Positions 17,304 to 29,265 of a stretch of DNA of 53,209 bases are shown piece after piece (positions within the stretch are counted from its first letter, which is position 1; the number at the start of each line of letters is the position of its first letter). Position numbers and translations under genes: made by a program. The notes beneath the pieces were generated by a model. That model was not told the DNA's origin. It was given only the letters and a program-made list of their open reading frames with translations, and did no database searches. The DNA is from Flavobacteriales bacterium (GTDB lineage Bacteria > Bacteroidota > Bacteroidia > Flavobacteriales_D > Sanyastnellaceae): the NCBI GenBank assembly GCA_029242765.1, contig JAQWTJ010000021.1:1-53209 (forward strand), in the 5' to 3' direction.

Positions 17304-17444
17304 TAGGAACTGTTCATGGGCGAATTCCGGCTATTGGGCAGCTAACTGACCGAAAAACGTTACATGACGATTGTTTGCTACGTTCGCTCACTGAACCATC
17401 CCACATCGGGAATGGGAAGACTTTGCCCCACACGAACCTGTGGA

Positions 17445-20400
17445 ATGCCCGTACGTTCCTTTCTCTTGGTGGCTCTCATGGCCGCCTCACTTTCCAGCTG
17501 GTCGCAGCAGTTTACAATTGACACATGCAACGTAGGCTGTGCGCCGACGCTCGACTATGCTCCGGCGGATGCCGACATTTCTTGCGATGCTGCGTTGCCG
17601 AATTTTGACGAAGTCACGGCAACCGCTTGCGTCGAATCGCCCGTGGAGGCTGAAATTGGATTGGAACTGACCAAAAGCAACGGGAGTGCGTGTGTTGCTG
17701 AGACAGCTTTCGGACAAGGGGATGACTGGGCGCTTTGGTTTGCCGGTTTTGAGGCCCAAGGCTACGGTGCGAGTGACAATTTTGTTCCCACAGGTGATGG
17801 ATTGGTCTTTGAACAATACGCCAATGGAACGGCACAACTTTCTGGAGAAGTGCGCAATGACGCAAATCCAGCGCAAGGTTTTGAGGTCCGGATCTTCTTG
17901 CAATTTGGCCAAGACTATGATGCTTGGACGGCTCAAGGGCGGTTACACAAGGACGACCTGGGGACGATGAACTACCCCGATTGGACGTACTACGAGATGG
18001 TCGATACCCTATCGCATTTGATCGGACTCGACGACATGGACGGGGACGTGTTGTATTTAGATCACATGCCGGTGCACCGCTTGTTTGGATTTCAAGTGGG
18101 TGAAGGCGCAAACAACCGCAACTGGAACAACGGCTTGAGCGGTTGGTTTTGGTACCGAGGCGTGATTGATGGGGAGACGGTCAACGGAACGGGTGACGTG
18201 AATGTGGACTTAACGGAATGTGCGCCTTTGGGCGTAGCGTGTCCGGTGACTGAACGGACGCAGCGCGTACGATTTGCACGTGGCTCTTGCGGTCACGACT
18301 ATCATATCCAGACGATCGACCGGGTCGACACCGAGGCGCCAAGCTTTGACGTGGTTCCCGAACTTCTGGTGACCAATTGTGCCACTTTGCCCGCTTTACA
18401 GGCTGCCGAAGATTTTCAAATCAGCGACGATTGCAGCGGACCGAACGATATCACATTGGAACACGTAAGCGACTCGGTGACGGGGCCTGCTTGCAATCAG
18501 ACTTTGCACCGCCGCTGGCGTGCAACAGATGCCTGTGGGCACGCAGCCGATACGGTGCAGGTGGCGGCCATCGTCGACACGGTAGGACCGGTATTTGATT
18601 CAGCGCCCACTCTAGATGAGGCCTCTTGCACAGACTTGCCACCGCTCAACGATCCCGATGAGTTTGAGGTCAGCGACGAATGCTCCGAAAGCGTTACCGT
18701 CGAATTCATTGAAGACTTGATCAGTGGTCCAGATTGCAATCAAATATTGAACCGCGTTTGGCGGGCGACCGACGGCTGTGGCAACACAACGGATTACATC
18801 CAAACGTCGGCTTTGGTCGACACGGTGGGGCCTGTATTTGCAAACCCAACGATGGACACGACCTTGATTTGTACGAATTGGGATGCCTTTGTTCCGGGTG
18901 AGCCCGAGGTGAGCGACGCGTGTTCTGAAGAGATTTCAGTGACCTGGAGTGAACCCACAATTGATGGGGATTTCCCGAGCCAATTCTCAGCTGAGTTCAC
19001 CGTGACCGCCACCGATGCCTGCGGCAATGCAACGGAAGCCCTGTTGACTGTTGCTGTATTGGACACAGCAGCCCCTGTGGTTACAAGTGCGCCGGATGAT
19101 GTTGTGCTGGCCTGCTCTATGTGGCCTGAATACGAAGTGGAATTCCCCGAGGTAGAGGACGATTGCGACCCGCTTGCAGGGCTTGCTCCCACGGCCATTG
19201 ATACTGTGATGCACGATGGTGACTGCGACGGTTCAGCTGAAGTGGAATTGATATTTACGTACACCGATGCCGCTGGGAACAGCGTGCAGTACACGGCGTG
19301 GGTCAGCCTTATCGATACGGTAGCCCCCGAATTTTCAAACGTTCCCGTCGACGCTACGCTCAACTGCGGGGATGACTTGCCTGAAGCGATGCCCGAGGCT
19401 GAGGACGCTTGTTCTGGCGTGGTTGAATTGGCCTTAACCATTGATACGATTGCGGGGGATTGCCAAGGCGAAATGACAGTCATCCGCACATTTACAGCGA
19501 CAGACGACTGCGGCAACGCGGCAACTGCGTCGCAAACATTGACTGTGGTGGACGTGACGCCGCCAACCTTCATTCAGACGCCAGCCGACTCCACTATTGC
19601 TTGCGGCGCCGACTTGCCCAGCGCCTTACCAATCGCCACGGACATTTGTTCGGAGGTGACCGTCACTGAAACGGTGGACTCATTGGCTGGAGATTGCGAC
19701 GGATCTTGGAATGTAACGCGGACCTTCACAGCGAGCGATGATTGTGGAAACACAGCTGTTGCGAGCCAAACGGTTTGGATCATCGACACAATCGCACCCG
19801 TTTTTGTAGACTTCGAAGCTGAAGTTTCCGTAGCCTGCGGGTCGGAAGACACCTTGATGGCTGCCGCTGCAGACGATTGCGGTCCAGTCGTCGACATCAG
19901 CTGGACAGACACTCCGGCCGACACGGGATGCGTACTGCCCATCGGTGCGTACTGGCGCACCTACGTGGCCACCGACGCCTGTGGCAACGCCGCTGAAGCC
20001 ACCCAACTCGTCCTGCTCACCGACGACATCAGCCCCACCTTCTTGTGGGTGCCAGCCGACACGGTCATCGCCTGCGGCCAATCCCTGCCCGAAGACTTTG
20101 CTACCGCTGAGGACAACTGCTCAGGCGCCAGCGTGTCTCTCGAAATTGTCAGCACGCCGGACTCCTGCGATGGCGCATTGATTGTCGAACGAATTTTCAC
20201 TGCTACAGACAACTGTGGCAACATGGCCATCGCCGTTCAAACCGTTCAAGTGACCGACACGGTCGCCCCGGAATTCACGTTCGTACCGGCCGACACGACC
20301 ATTGCTTGCACGGCCGACCTTCCGACCGACTTGGCCTTGGCCACCGACATCTGTTCGGACGTCTCGCTAACCGTTGCCGTCGACTCGACCCAGGGCGACT

Positions 20401-21551
20401 GCCCTTCGGAGTGGACTGTAACGCGCACCTTTACGGCCACCGACGCCTGTGGAAACGCTACTTCTGCCGTGCAAACAGTCTGGACTATCGACACGGTGGC
20501 GCCGGTATTTGACCTGGCAAGTTTGCCTGCAGACACAGCCTTGGATTGCGCTGCGGACATTCCCACATGCGAGGACTACGAGGTGCTGGCCACCGATGAT
20601 TGCGGCGAGGCAACCGTAAGCTGCGCCAGTGAAACAACGCCCGGAGCCTGCGCCGGCGACTACACCACATTGCTCACCTTCACAGCGACGGACGTCTGCG
20701 GCAACGCCTCCACCTACGGTATGACGATCACTGTAACGGACGTCACAGCCCCCGTTTGCACAGTTTGCCCGGCCGACACCGTGGTTTCTTGCGAATCCGT
20801 GCCCGACCCTGCCGATCCTGAGACCTTTACAGTTGAAGAGGATTGCGGAACGATTGAAATTGAACTCGTACAAGACGACACCACTGGAACGCCCTGTGAT
20901 TATTACGTCACGCGCGTTTGGACCTTTACAGATGACTGCGGAAATCAAAGCGAGCACACGCAGACTTTAACGGTGGAAGACCTCACGCCGCCCGAAATTC
21001 CCGCAGGCCTTCCCGCGCTTGACTTCGACTGCACTTTCGAAGTGCCACGTGACACATTGGCCATCGTCGACACCCTCATATATGAGGACAACTGCACAGC
21101 ATTTCTGGACATCTGGGTCGGCTATGAAGACCTGGTGATTAGCGGTGACTCGACCACCAATGAGTACACCCTCGAACGCATCTGGACCTACATCGACCTA
21201 TGTGGAAACGTTTCCATGACGACTCAAGAAATCGTGGTTGACGAGCCGGATGCCAGCCCCGAATTGCCGACCGGCCTCTCGCCCAACGGCGACGGCTTCA
21301 ACGACACGTACTACATCGCTGAAATCGGCCCGGACCCGATCCATCCGCCTTGCTATTGGGCTGAAAACGTATTCACGGTATTCAACCGCTGGGGAAGTTT
21401 GATCTTGGAGGAGCCTGCATATCGCAACAACTGGCAAGGCCGAACCGAGCTGGGCTCGGAAGGAGAAGCCCTGCCCGATGGAACATATTACGTGGTCTTC
21501 CGCGTGGGTCTACGAGAGTTCGCCACGTTTGTCGATTTGCGCACACAATAA
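17445..21551 (+). CDS. Giant HYR/Ig-repeat secreted protein with T9SS type B domain
   Basis: A 1368-residue surface or secreted protein. A signal peptide (MPVRSFLLVALMAASLSSWSQ) is followed by an N-terminal domain of about 250 residues with several cysteines, then about twelve repeats of roughly 75-85 residues. Each repeat opens like DTVAPVF, has a cysteine near its start, a central D-x-C, and closes with TATDxCGN, as in HYR/Ig-like repeats of adhesins. The last 90 residues (LPTGLSPNGDGFND, FNRWG, LPDGTYYVVF) are a gliding-motility-associated type B sorting domain. The repeats probably form a cysteine-stabilised rod. ATG 17445 was chosen because the signal peptide starts there; ATGs at 17364 and 17412 are in frame. 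The PorP/SprF gene follows by 15 bases. Confidence 0.88.
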   Translation: MPVRSFLLVALMAASLSSWSQQFTIDTCNVGCAPTLDYAPADADISCDAALPNFDEVTATACVESPVEAEIGLELTKSNGSACVAETAFGQGDDWALWFAGFEAQGYGASDNFVPTGDGLVFEQYANGTAQLSGEVRNDANPAQGFEVRIFLQFGQDYDAWTAQGRLHKDDLGTMNYPDWTYYEMVDTLSHLIGLDDMDGDVLYLDHMPVHRLFGFQVGEGANNRNWNNGLSGWFWYRGVIDGETVNGTGDVNVDLTECAPLGVACPVTERTQRVRFARGSCGHDYHIQTIDRVDTEAPSFDVVPELLVTNCATLPALQAAEDFQISDDCSGPNDITLEHVSDSVTGPACNQTLHRRWRATDACGHAADTVQVAAIVDTVGPVFDSAPTLDEASCTDLPPLNDPDEFEVSDECSESVTVEFIEDLISGPDCNQILNRVWRATDGCGNTTDYIQTSALVDTVGPVFANPTMDTTLICTNWDAFVPGEPEVSDACSEEISVTWSEPTIDGDFPSQFSAEFTVTATDACGNATEALLTVAVLDTAAPVVTSAPDDVVLACSMWPEYEVEFPEVEDDCDPLAGLAPTAIDTVMHDGDCDGSAEVELIFTYTDAAGNSVQYTAWVSLIDTVAPEFSNVPVDATLNCGDDLPEAMPEAEDACSGVVELALTIDTIAGDCQGEMTVIRTFTATDDCGNAATASQTLTVVDVTPPTFIQTPADSTIACGADLPSALPIATDICSEVTVTETVDSLAGDCDGSWNVTRTFTASDDCGNTAVASQTVWIIDTIAPVFVDFEAEVSVACGSEDTLMAAAADDCGPVVDISWTDTPADTGCVLPIGAYWRTYVATDACGNAAEATQLVLLTDDISPTFLWVPADTVIACGQSLPEDFATAEDNCSGASVSLEIVSTPDSCDGALIVERIFTATDNCGNMAIAVQTVQVTDTVAPEFTFVPADTTIACTADLPTDLALATDICSDVSLTVAVDSTQGDCPSEWTVTRTFTATDACGNATSAVQTVWTIDTVAPVFDLASLPADTALDCAADIPTCEDYEVLATDDCGEATVSCASETTPGACAGDYTTLLTFTATDVCGNASTYGMTITVTDVTAPVCTVCPADTVVSCESVPDPADPETFTVEEDCGTIEIELVQDDTTGTPCDYYVTRVWTFTDDCGNQSEHTQTLTVEDLTPPEIPAGLPALDFDCTFEVPRDTLAIVDTLIYEDNCTAFLDIWVGYEDLVISGDSTTNEYTLERIWTYIDLCGNVSMTTQEIVVDEPDASPELPTGLSPNGDGFNDTYYIAEIGPDPIHPPCYWAENVFTVFNRWGSLILEEPAYRNNWQGRTELGSEGEALPDGTYYVVFRVGLREFATFVDLRTQ

Positions 21552-21566
21552 TTGGCCTTTGTCACC

Positions 21567-22466
21567 ATGAAACTGCTGAAAAATACACTTCTTCTTCTTG
21601 CACTGATGGCCGGCTACACCGCCGCAGCCCAGCAAGATGTGATGATCAGCCAGTACCTATTCAATGGGTTGCTGATCAATCCCGCGTACGCCGGTTCGCA
21701 TCCGTACACCTCTTCGAGTGTGCTGCATCGGAGCCAATGGGCTCAATTTGACGGCGCGCCCACAACGAGCGTTCTCGCCGTGGACGGTGCCATGCGCAAC
21801 GGTTCATTCGGCATGGGACTGCTGGTGTTTCACGATCAACTCGGCATCACCGAACAAACCGAAGTGGCCCTGAACTTTGCCTACCGCTTCCGCTTGGGGG
21901 CCGGGCATATGGCTTTGGGCCTGCGGGGCGGCATGTCCTCGACATTGGCTGACTTGAACGGCGTGAGCATCTGGGACCCGGGCGACCCGGTCTATCAAGG
22001 CGGCACCCAAGTCTATCAAACCGTAAAATTTGGCGCAGGCGCATACTACCACTTGCAACGCATGTATATCGGTGTTTCCGTGCCCACACTGCTGCCCTTG
22101 GGGCCGTTTGCAGAAACCATGGTGCCCCACTATTTGGCCACGGCCGGTGGCATGGTGCGCATCAGCAATGGCGTGGAGCTTAAGCCTTCGATGCTGCTGA
22201 AGATGGTGAACAACACCCCCGCTCAACTCGACATCAACCTCCACGCACTGTTTCAGGAGAAAATCTGGCTCGGCGCCGGTTGGCGTACAGGAGACGCCAT
22301 CGTTTCGATGCTTGAATACCAAGTCACGCCTGAACTTCGGATCGGGTATGCACACGACTTCACAATCTCCGAAATCGGAAACTACTCCAACGGCTCCAAC
22401 GAGTTGTTGATCGGGTTTGACTTCGGTCAAGGCGCTCTTGCCAAACGTTCACCGCGCTATTTCTGA
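21567..22466 (+). CDS. PorP/SprF family type IX secretion membrane protein
   Basis: A 299-residue outer-membrane barrel with a signal peptide (MKLLKNTLLLLALMAGYTAAAQQ) and the family opening DVMISQYLFNGLLINPAYAGS. Typical internal segments follow: HRSQWAQFDGAP, GLLVFHDQLG and the closing IGYAHDFTISEIGNYSNGSNELLIGFDFG. In Flavobacterium, SprF is needed for export of the type B adhesin SprB, and genes of this family often lie beside type B cargo. Its position directly after the HYR-repeat gene makes that protein its probable partner. The start at ATG 21567 is the one directly before the signal; a TTG at 21552 abuts the upstream stop. Confidence 0.92.
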   Translation: MKLLKNTLLLLALMAGYTAAAQQDVMISQYLFNGLLINPAYAGSHPYTSSSVLHRSQWAQFDGAPTTSVLAVDGAMRNGSFGMGLLVFHDQLGITEQTEVALNFAYRFRLGAGHMALGLRGGMSSTLADLNGVSIWDPGDPVYQGGTQVYQTVKFGAGAYYHLQRMYIGVSVPTLLPLGPFAETMVPHYLATAGGMVRISNGVELKPSMLLKMVNNTPAQLDINLHALFQEKIWLGAGWRTGDAIVSMLEYQVTPELRIGYAHDFTISEIGNYSNGSNELLIGFDFGQGALAKRSPRYF

Positions 22467-22470
22467 CTTG

Positions 22471-24399
22471 ATGAACACCCACTTTCTTTCTTTTCGAACC
22501 TCTGCGCTGGTGCTTGGCGCCATTGTGCTGATCACAGGTTGTGCCACGCTCCACTTGGAGGAAGGGGCCGCATCATTTGATCAATTGCGCTACCAAGATG
22601 CCATTCACCACTTGAGCAAAGCGGTTGAGCGAGAAGCGTCGCCTGAGGCGTACCGCATGCTTGCGGAGTCCTATGCCAAGGTCAATGCGACAGACGAAGC
22701 GGCGATGGCCTACGGACTCTTGTGCGCTGGGCCTTTTGCCGAAGACACCGATCGCATTGCCTATGCACGAATCTTGATGAGCCAAGGCCGCTACGACCGC
22801 GCCACAGAAGTGCTCGATGCTGTCGCCGCACGAAACCCCAACGATATGATGGCCCGCTCACTCCAGATCAGTGCTATGAATGCCGAAGGCGTCAAACAAG
22901 ACAGCACGGCCTATGAACTGACGGCAATGCAGACACCCGGCGTGCTGGCCGCTTTCTCCCCAACCATTCACGGGGACCAAATGATTTTCACTGGTACCGT
23001 CGAAAAGTTCGGCGTGCGTGACCCGTACACCGACTTGAGCTACACCGACCTGTACAGTATGCCGCTTTCGGGAGGCAAGCCCACCCTGCTCAAAGGCGCA
23101 AACGGCCCGTACCACGATGGCGTATCCACGGTCTCACCCGACGGCAAGATGCTCATTTACACGCGCAGCTCGCACAAAGAAGAGCGCGCCCGTAAACTCA
23201 CCAGCGAAGGCGACGTCAACAACACCACGATCTACTACGCCCGACGCAATGCCGAAGACACAGGCTGGGAAAAGCCTCTAGAGTTGGGACTAACTGACGG
23301 CCGATTTATGTTCGCTCACCCCGCCTTTTCAAAAGATGGCGAGCGCCTGTACTTTGCCTCGGACTACCCCGGCGGCAGCGGAGGTATGGATATTTGGTAC
23401 ATCAAGCGCAACGGCAACACGTGGCAATTCCCTCCGGTCAATCTCGGACCCACGGTCAATTCGCCAGGCAATGAGGTCTTCCCTCAGCCAAAAGGCAACG
23501 ACACCCTGTACTACGCCTCAGACGCACATTTCACACTGGGCGGATTGGACGTGGTGTACAGCGTGGCGGGCGACTCGACTTGGTCGGAACCGCACCACTT
23601 AGGCTACCCGCTCAACTCGCGCTCAGACGATTTTGGTATTGTATTCAACGGCGACAACCGCAGCGGCTGGGTCAGCTCGGACCGCGCCGGCTACGACAGG
23701 ATTTACGCCTTTACAATCAACCCCACGCCATTGGACGTGCGCGGGCGGGTGGTCGAGGCCAATTCACGCCAGCCGATCCCCTTTGCAAAGATTCGACTAA
23801 TTGACGTTTCAGACGGCTCCGCCTTCACCATCACCGCCGACGAATCCGGCCATTTTGAAGTGCGTTTACCCCATGCCCACCGCTACGAGATCCAAGCCTC
23901 GATGGACTTGTTCTTCAGCAACGAACAGGCCTTCTTGACCCCTGTGGACCCCGTTACCCGAGAGATGGACTTGGTTATCGACCTGCTGCCTGTGGATGAC
24001 TTAACAATGAGCAAGTACGTTTCACAAATCAGTGCTGGAGACGTGTTCCAATTGCCCGAAATCAATTGGGACTTTGACAGCTTCTCCTTGCGGCAGGCGT
24101 CGATGCCCACATTGGAAATCGTTGCTGAATTCTTGAAGAACAACCCGGACATCGTCGTCGAGTTGCAATCCCATTGCGACAGCCGCGGCTACGACCGCTA
24201 CAATCAAAAGCTCTCAGACCGACGCGCACGCAGTGCCGCCAAGTTCCTCATATCGCACGGCGTGGAGGCTAAACAAGTGGTGCCCGTAGGAAAAGGAGAG
24301 ACTGAACTCAAGAACGAATGCGCCGATGGCGTGCCTTGTTCAGAGCCCAAGCACGAACAAAACCGCAGAACAGAGTTCGTAATCGTGCACGTGGATTGA
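22471..24399 (+). CDS. PorE-like lipoprotein (TPR, propeller, OmpA)
   Basis: A 642-residue lipoprotein (ALVLGAIVLITGC, Cys24). Domains in order: TPR-like helices (about residues 35-150), a PD40/WD40-type beta-propeller (about 165-425, with SPDGKMLIYT, FSKDGERLYFASDYPGGSGGMDIW and VSSDRAGYDRIYAF), a carboxypeptidase-regulatory-like domain (about 430-515), and an OmpA-type peptidoglycan-binding domain (about 535-642, DSRGYDRYNQKLSDRRA). This order matches PorE, which ties the type IX machinery to the cell wall. It begins four bases after the PorP/SprF gene stop, so it should anchor that complex to peptidoglycan. It may be a paralogue of the core PorE rather than the core protein. Confidence 0.88.
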   Translation: MNTHFLSFRTSALVLGAIVLITGCATLHLEEGAASFDQLRYQDAIHHLSKAVEREASPEAYRMLAESYAKVNATDEAAMAYGLLCAGPFAEDTDRIAYARILMSQGRYDRATEVLDAVAARNPNDMMARSLQISAMNAEGVKQDSTAYELTAMQTPGVLAAFSPTIHGDQMIFTGTVEKFGVRDPYTDLSYTDLYSMPLSGGKPTLLKGANGPYHDGVSTVSPDGKMLIYTRSSHKEERARKLTSEGDVNNTTIYYARRNAEDTGWEKPLELGLTDGRFMFAHPAFSKDGERLYFASDYPGGSGGMDIWYIKRNGNTWQFPPVNLGPTVNSPGNEVFPQPKGNDTLYYASDAHFTLGGLDVVYSVAGDSTWSEPHHLGYPLNSRSDDFGIVFNGDNRSGWVSSDRAGYDRIYAFTINPTPLDVRGRVVEANSRQPIPFAKIRLIDVSDGSAFTITADESGHFEVRLPHAHRYEIQASMDLFFSNEQAFLTPVDPVTREMDLVIDLLPVDDLTMSKYVSQISAGDVFQLPEINWDFDSFSLRQASMPTLEIVAEFLKNNPDIVVELQSHCDSRGYDRYNQKLSDRRARSAAKFLISHGVEAKQVVPVGKGETELKNECADGVPCSEPKHEQNRRTEFVIVHVD

Positions 24400-24417
24400 A
24401 GCAGCGCTCTACGAGCC

Positions 24418-26782
<2,365 letters not shown>

Positions 26783-26786
26783 GGGG

Positions 26787-26815
26787 CAAAGATAGTCGCA
26801 CACGTATGCGCGTTG
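26787..26815 (-). promoter_or_regulatory. Putative carA promoter close to the start codon
   Basis: On the minus strand TATCTTTG, a full match to TAnnTTTG, ends four bases before the carA ATG. The expected -33 position reads TTC rather than TTG. Between them lies a near-perfect 14-base palindrome (CGCATACGTGTGCG, one mismatched pair). The ribosomal terminator lies 48 bases before the start codon, so a promoter is needed here unless transcription reads through. Transcription would start at or near the ATG. Confidence 0.4.
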
Positions 26816-26829
26816 AATTTTTGAGCACT

Positions 26830-26857
26830 AAAAAGGGGAGCAAAGTGCTCCCCTTTT
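26830..26857 (-). terminator. Rho-independent terminator after rplQ
   Basis: A perfect 12-base-pair stem (GGGGAGCA with flanking A/T pairs) closes a three-base loop. On the minus strand it ends in a run of five T. It lies 22 bases after the rplQ stop and closes the ribosomal gene run before carA. Confidence 0.85.
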
Positions 26858-26879
26858 CAATGATGCAATTCGCATCCAA

Positions 26880-27584
26880 TCATTCGGCGGATTTCTCCTC
26901 ATCCCCCTCAGCTTCCCCCTCATCAGCTTTCGCTTCAGGAGCAGCTTCAGGAGCAGCTTCAGCAGCCGGTGCTTCTTCAGCTTTCGCTTCAGGTGCAGCT
27001 TCAGGCGCAGCTTCAGCAGCCGGTGCTTCTTCAGCTTTCGCTTCAGGCGCAGCTTCAGGCGCAGCTTCAGGCGCAGCTTCAGCAGCCGGTGCTTCTTCAG
27101 CTTTCGCTTCAGGCGCAGCTTCAGCAGCTTCAGCAGCGGCAGGGGCCACAGCAGGAGCCACAGCACCGCCACGACGCGAACGGCGTGAGCGTTTCTTCTT
27201 CGGCTTGCTCTCTGTACCGTACAACTCGTTGAAGTCGACCAGTTCGATTAAACACATATCTGCATTGTCACCCAGGCGCTTGCCCGTACGGACAATCCGA
27301 GTGTAACCGCCCTCACGAGATTCCACAGCAGGAGCAACCTGTGTGAACAGTTCTGATACGGCTTGCTTACTCTTCAAGTAACGAAAGCACACCCGGCGCG
27401 AGTGCGTCGAATCTTCCTTTGATCGGGTCACCAATGGTTCCACGTATTGACGCAAAGCTTTCGCCTTGGCCACCGTGGTGGTGATGCACTTGTGCTCAAT
27501 CAATGAGCAGGCCATATTGGAAAGCATCGCCTTGCGGTGTGCTTTCTTCCGACCCAAGTGGTTGAATTTTTTTCCGTGTCTCAT
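26880..27584 (-). CDS. rplQ: Ribosomal protein L17 with Ala/Glu-rich tail
   Basis: Large-subunit protein near the peptide exit tunnel. The core (about residues 1-125) starts [21 protein letters not shown] and includes [17 protein letters not shown] and CLIELVDF, as in all L17. A basic linker ([14 protein letters not shown], about 127-140) then leads to a tail of about 95 residues made of Ala, Pro, Glu and Lys, with repeated blocks such as [16 protein letters not shown]. The total of 234 residues is well above the 120-160 usual elsewhere. Last gene of the ribosomal run. Confidence 0.97.
   Translation of the reverse strand: MRHGKKFNHLGRKKAHRKAMLSNMACSLIEHKCITTTVAKAKALRQYVEPLVTRSKEDSTHSRRVCFRYLKSKQAVSELFTQVAPAVESREGGYTRIVRTGKRLGDNADMCLIELVDFNELYGTESKPKKKRSRRSRRGGAVAPAVAPAAAEAAEAAPEAKAEEAPAAEAAPEAAPEAAPEAKAEEAPAAEAAPEAAPEAKAEEAPAAEAAPEAAPEAKADEGEAEGDEEKSAE
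26925..27140 (-). repeat. Tandem repeats in the rplQ 3' end
   Basis: A block encoding [13 protein letters not shown] recurs three times, with starts 54 and 66 bases apart on the genome, separated by short Ala-Pro-Glu repeats. All steps are multiples of three. The repeat makes the acidic L17 tail. Confidence 0.8.
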
Positions 27585-27604
27585 AACGTATGACTATAGA
27601 CGGA

Positions 27605-28597
27605 TTACTCCGATTCCAGCTTATACATGCTCACGTTCATTCCGAACTGTAAGCCTTTATTTTCGACCAAATCTTCCAATTCAGTCAAACTCTTCTTACC
27701 GAAGTTGCGGAACTTCAACAAGTCGTTCTTGTTGTAGGCCACCAGGTCCCCAAGCGTCTCGATATCTGCCGCTTTAAGACAGTTCAAGGCGCGAACGCTC
27801 AAGTCCATATCCACAAGCTTCGTCTTGAGCAAATGGCGCATGTGAAGTGAAGTTTCATCCAGCTCAGCTGTTTCACTCTTCTCCACAGCATCCAAAGTGA
27901 TGCGCTCCTCCGAGAACAACATGAAGTGCTCAATCAAGATGCGCGCAGCTTCCTGCAAAGCGTCCTTCGGTGTGATGCTGCCATCACAATTGAGTTCAAT
28001 GTTGAGCTTCTCGTAGTCCGTCTTCTGCTCCACACGGAAGTTCTCAACTGAGTACTTGACATTGCGGATTGGCGTGAAAATTGAGTCCATGAAAATCGTA
28101 CCCATGGCCGCGCCCTCTTTCGTGTTCTCATCTGCCGAAACGTATCCACGTCCCTTCTGGATTCGAAGCTCAATGTTGAGCGTCACGTCCTTGTTCATTG
28201 CACAGATTACGTGATCGGGATTCATCACCTGGAATGCAGATGTGAATTTGCCAATGTCACCTGCGGTGAATGCATCTTGACCGGAAATAGAGATGTTAAC
28301 CACCTCATTGTCCACGTCCTCAATTTGACGCTTGAAGCGCACTTCTTTGAGGTTGAGGATCATTTCGGTCACGTCTTCCACCACACCTTTGACGGTGCTG
28401 AACTCGTGCTCCACACCTTCGATGCGGATGTTGGTCACTGCATAGCCTTCCAATGAAGAAAGGAGGATGCGGCGTAAGGCGTTGCCTACCGTCACACCAA
28501 AGCCAGGCTCAAGTGGGCGGAATTCAAAGCGTCCGTTGAAGTCGTCAGACTCCAACATGACCACCTTGTCGGGCTGCTGAAAATCGAGAATTGCCAT
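27605..28597 (-). CDS. rpoA: RNA polymerase subunit alpha
   Basis: A 330-residue subunit that starts assembly of the polymerase core and contacts regulators and promoter DNA. The N-terminal dimer domain (about 1-235) shows [28 protein letters not shown]. The C-terminal domain (about 255-330) carries the helix-hairpin-helix segments [14 protein letters not shown] and [16 protein letters not shown]. The gene lies between rpsD and rplQ, its usual place in the alpha cluster. Confidence 0.98.
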   Translation of the reverse strand: MAILDFQQPDKVVMLESDDFNGRFEFRPLEPGFGVTVGNALRRILLSSLEGYAVTNIRIEGVEHEFSTVKGVVEDVTEMILNLKEVRFKRQIEDVDNEVVNISISGQDAFTAGDIGKFTSAFQVMNPDHVICAMNKDVTLNIELRIQKGRGYVSADENTKEGAAMGTIFMDSIFTPIRNVKYSVENFRVEQKTDYEKLNIELNCDGSITPKDALQEAARILIEHFMLFSEERITLDAVEKSETAELDETSLHMRHLLKTKLVDMDLSVRALNCLKAADIETLGDLVAYNKNDLLKFRNFGKKSLTELEDLVENKGLQFGMNVSMYKLESE

Positions 28598-28619
28598 ATT
28601 CGTTTAGCTTATAGGGTGA

Positions 28620-29225
28620 TTACTTAGAATAAAGCTCGACGATGAGCTGTTCCTTAATGTTTTCTGGGATCTGTTCGCGCGATGGAATTGAGATCACGGT
28701 GCCGCTTAAAGCCGACCCGTCCCAATCCAACCATTCCTGACGATCACCGCCGCCGGCAAGTGCCTCGGAGACCACGAGCAAGCTCTTGGACTTCTCACGA
28801 ACGGCAACCTGGTCACCGGGGCGAACACGGTACGATGGGATGTTGACCACCTTGCCGTTTACCGTGATGTGACGGTGACCGACCAATTGGCGGGCTCCCG
28901 AACGGGTGGGCGAGATGTTCAAGCGAAACACCACGTTGTCTAGGCGCAATTCACAAAACTGGAGAAGGATCTCACCGGTGATGCCGTCCTTCGACGTTGC
29001 ACGCTTAAACATATTCCGGAACTGACGCTCGAGAATACCGTAAGTGTATTTCGCTTTTTGCTTCTCAGCAAGCTGAATAGAATACTCAGATTCTTTTTTG
29101 CGACGACGGTTTGGGCCGTGCTGGCCGGGACCGTATTGTCGACGCTCCAACGCTTTGTCCGGGCCGAAGATCGGCTCACGGAAACGACGGGAGATTTTGG
29201 ATTTGGGACCGCGATAACGTGCCAT
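28620..29225 (-). CDS. rpsD: Ribosomal protein S4
   Basis: A 201-residue primary 16S rRNA-binding protein that helps nucleate the small subunit and guards decoding accuracy. It begins [14 protein letters not shown], has the segment [20 protein letters not shown], and holds an S4 RNA-binding domain in the middle ([25 protein letters not shown]). No zinc cysteines are present at the N-terminus. It is 22 bases before rpoA. Confidence 0.98.
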   Translation of the reverse strand: MARYRGPKSKISRRFREPIFGPDKALERRQYGPGQHGPNRRRKKESEYSIQLAEKQKAKYTYGILERQFRNMFKRATSKDGITGEILLQFCELRLDNVVFRLNISPTRSGARQLVGHRHITVNGKVVNIPSYRVRPGDQVAVREKSKSLLVVSEALAGGGDRQEWLDWDGSALSGTVISIPSREQIPENIKEQLIVELYSK

Positions 29226-29265
29226 AATATGCTCTCTTCTTACTAATTAGTTCAGACGCTTGAAA

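Noticed and set aside
18794-19573. 259-residue minus-strand frame opposite the HYR-repeat gene
   Set aside because: Repetitive Ser/Ala/Thr translation that mirrors the sense repeats; shadow.
26925-27140. rplQ repeats considered as a frameshifted or chimeric gene end
   Set aside because: The frame remains open from the L17 core to the stop before a strong terminator, so it reads as a genuine tail.
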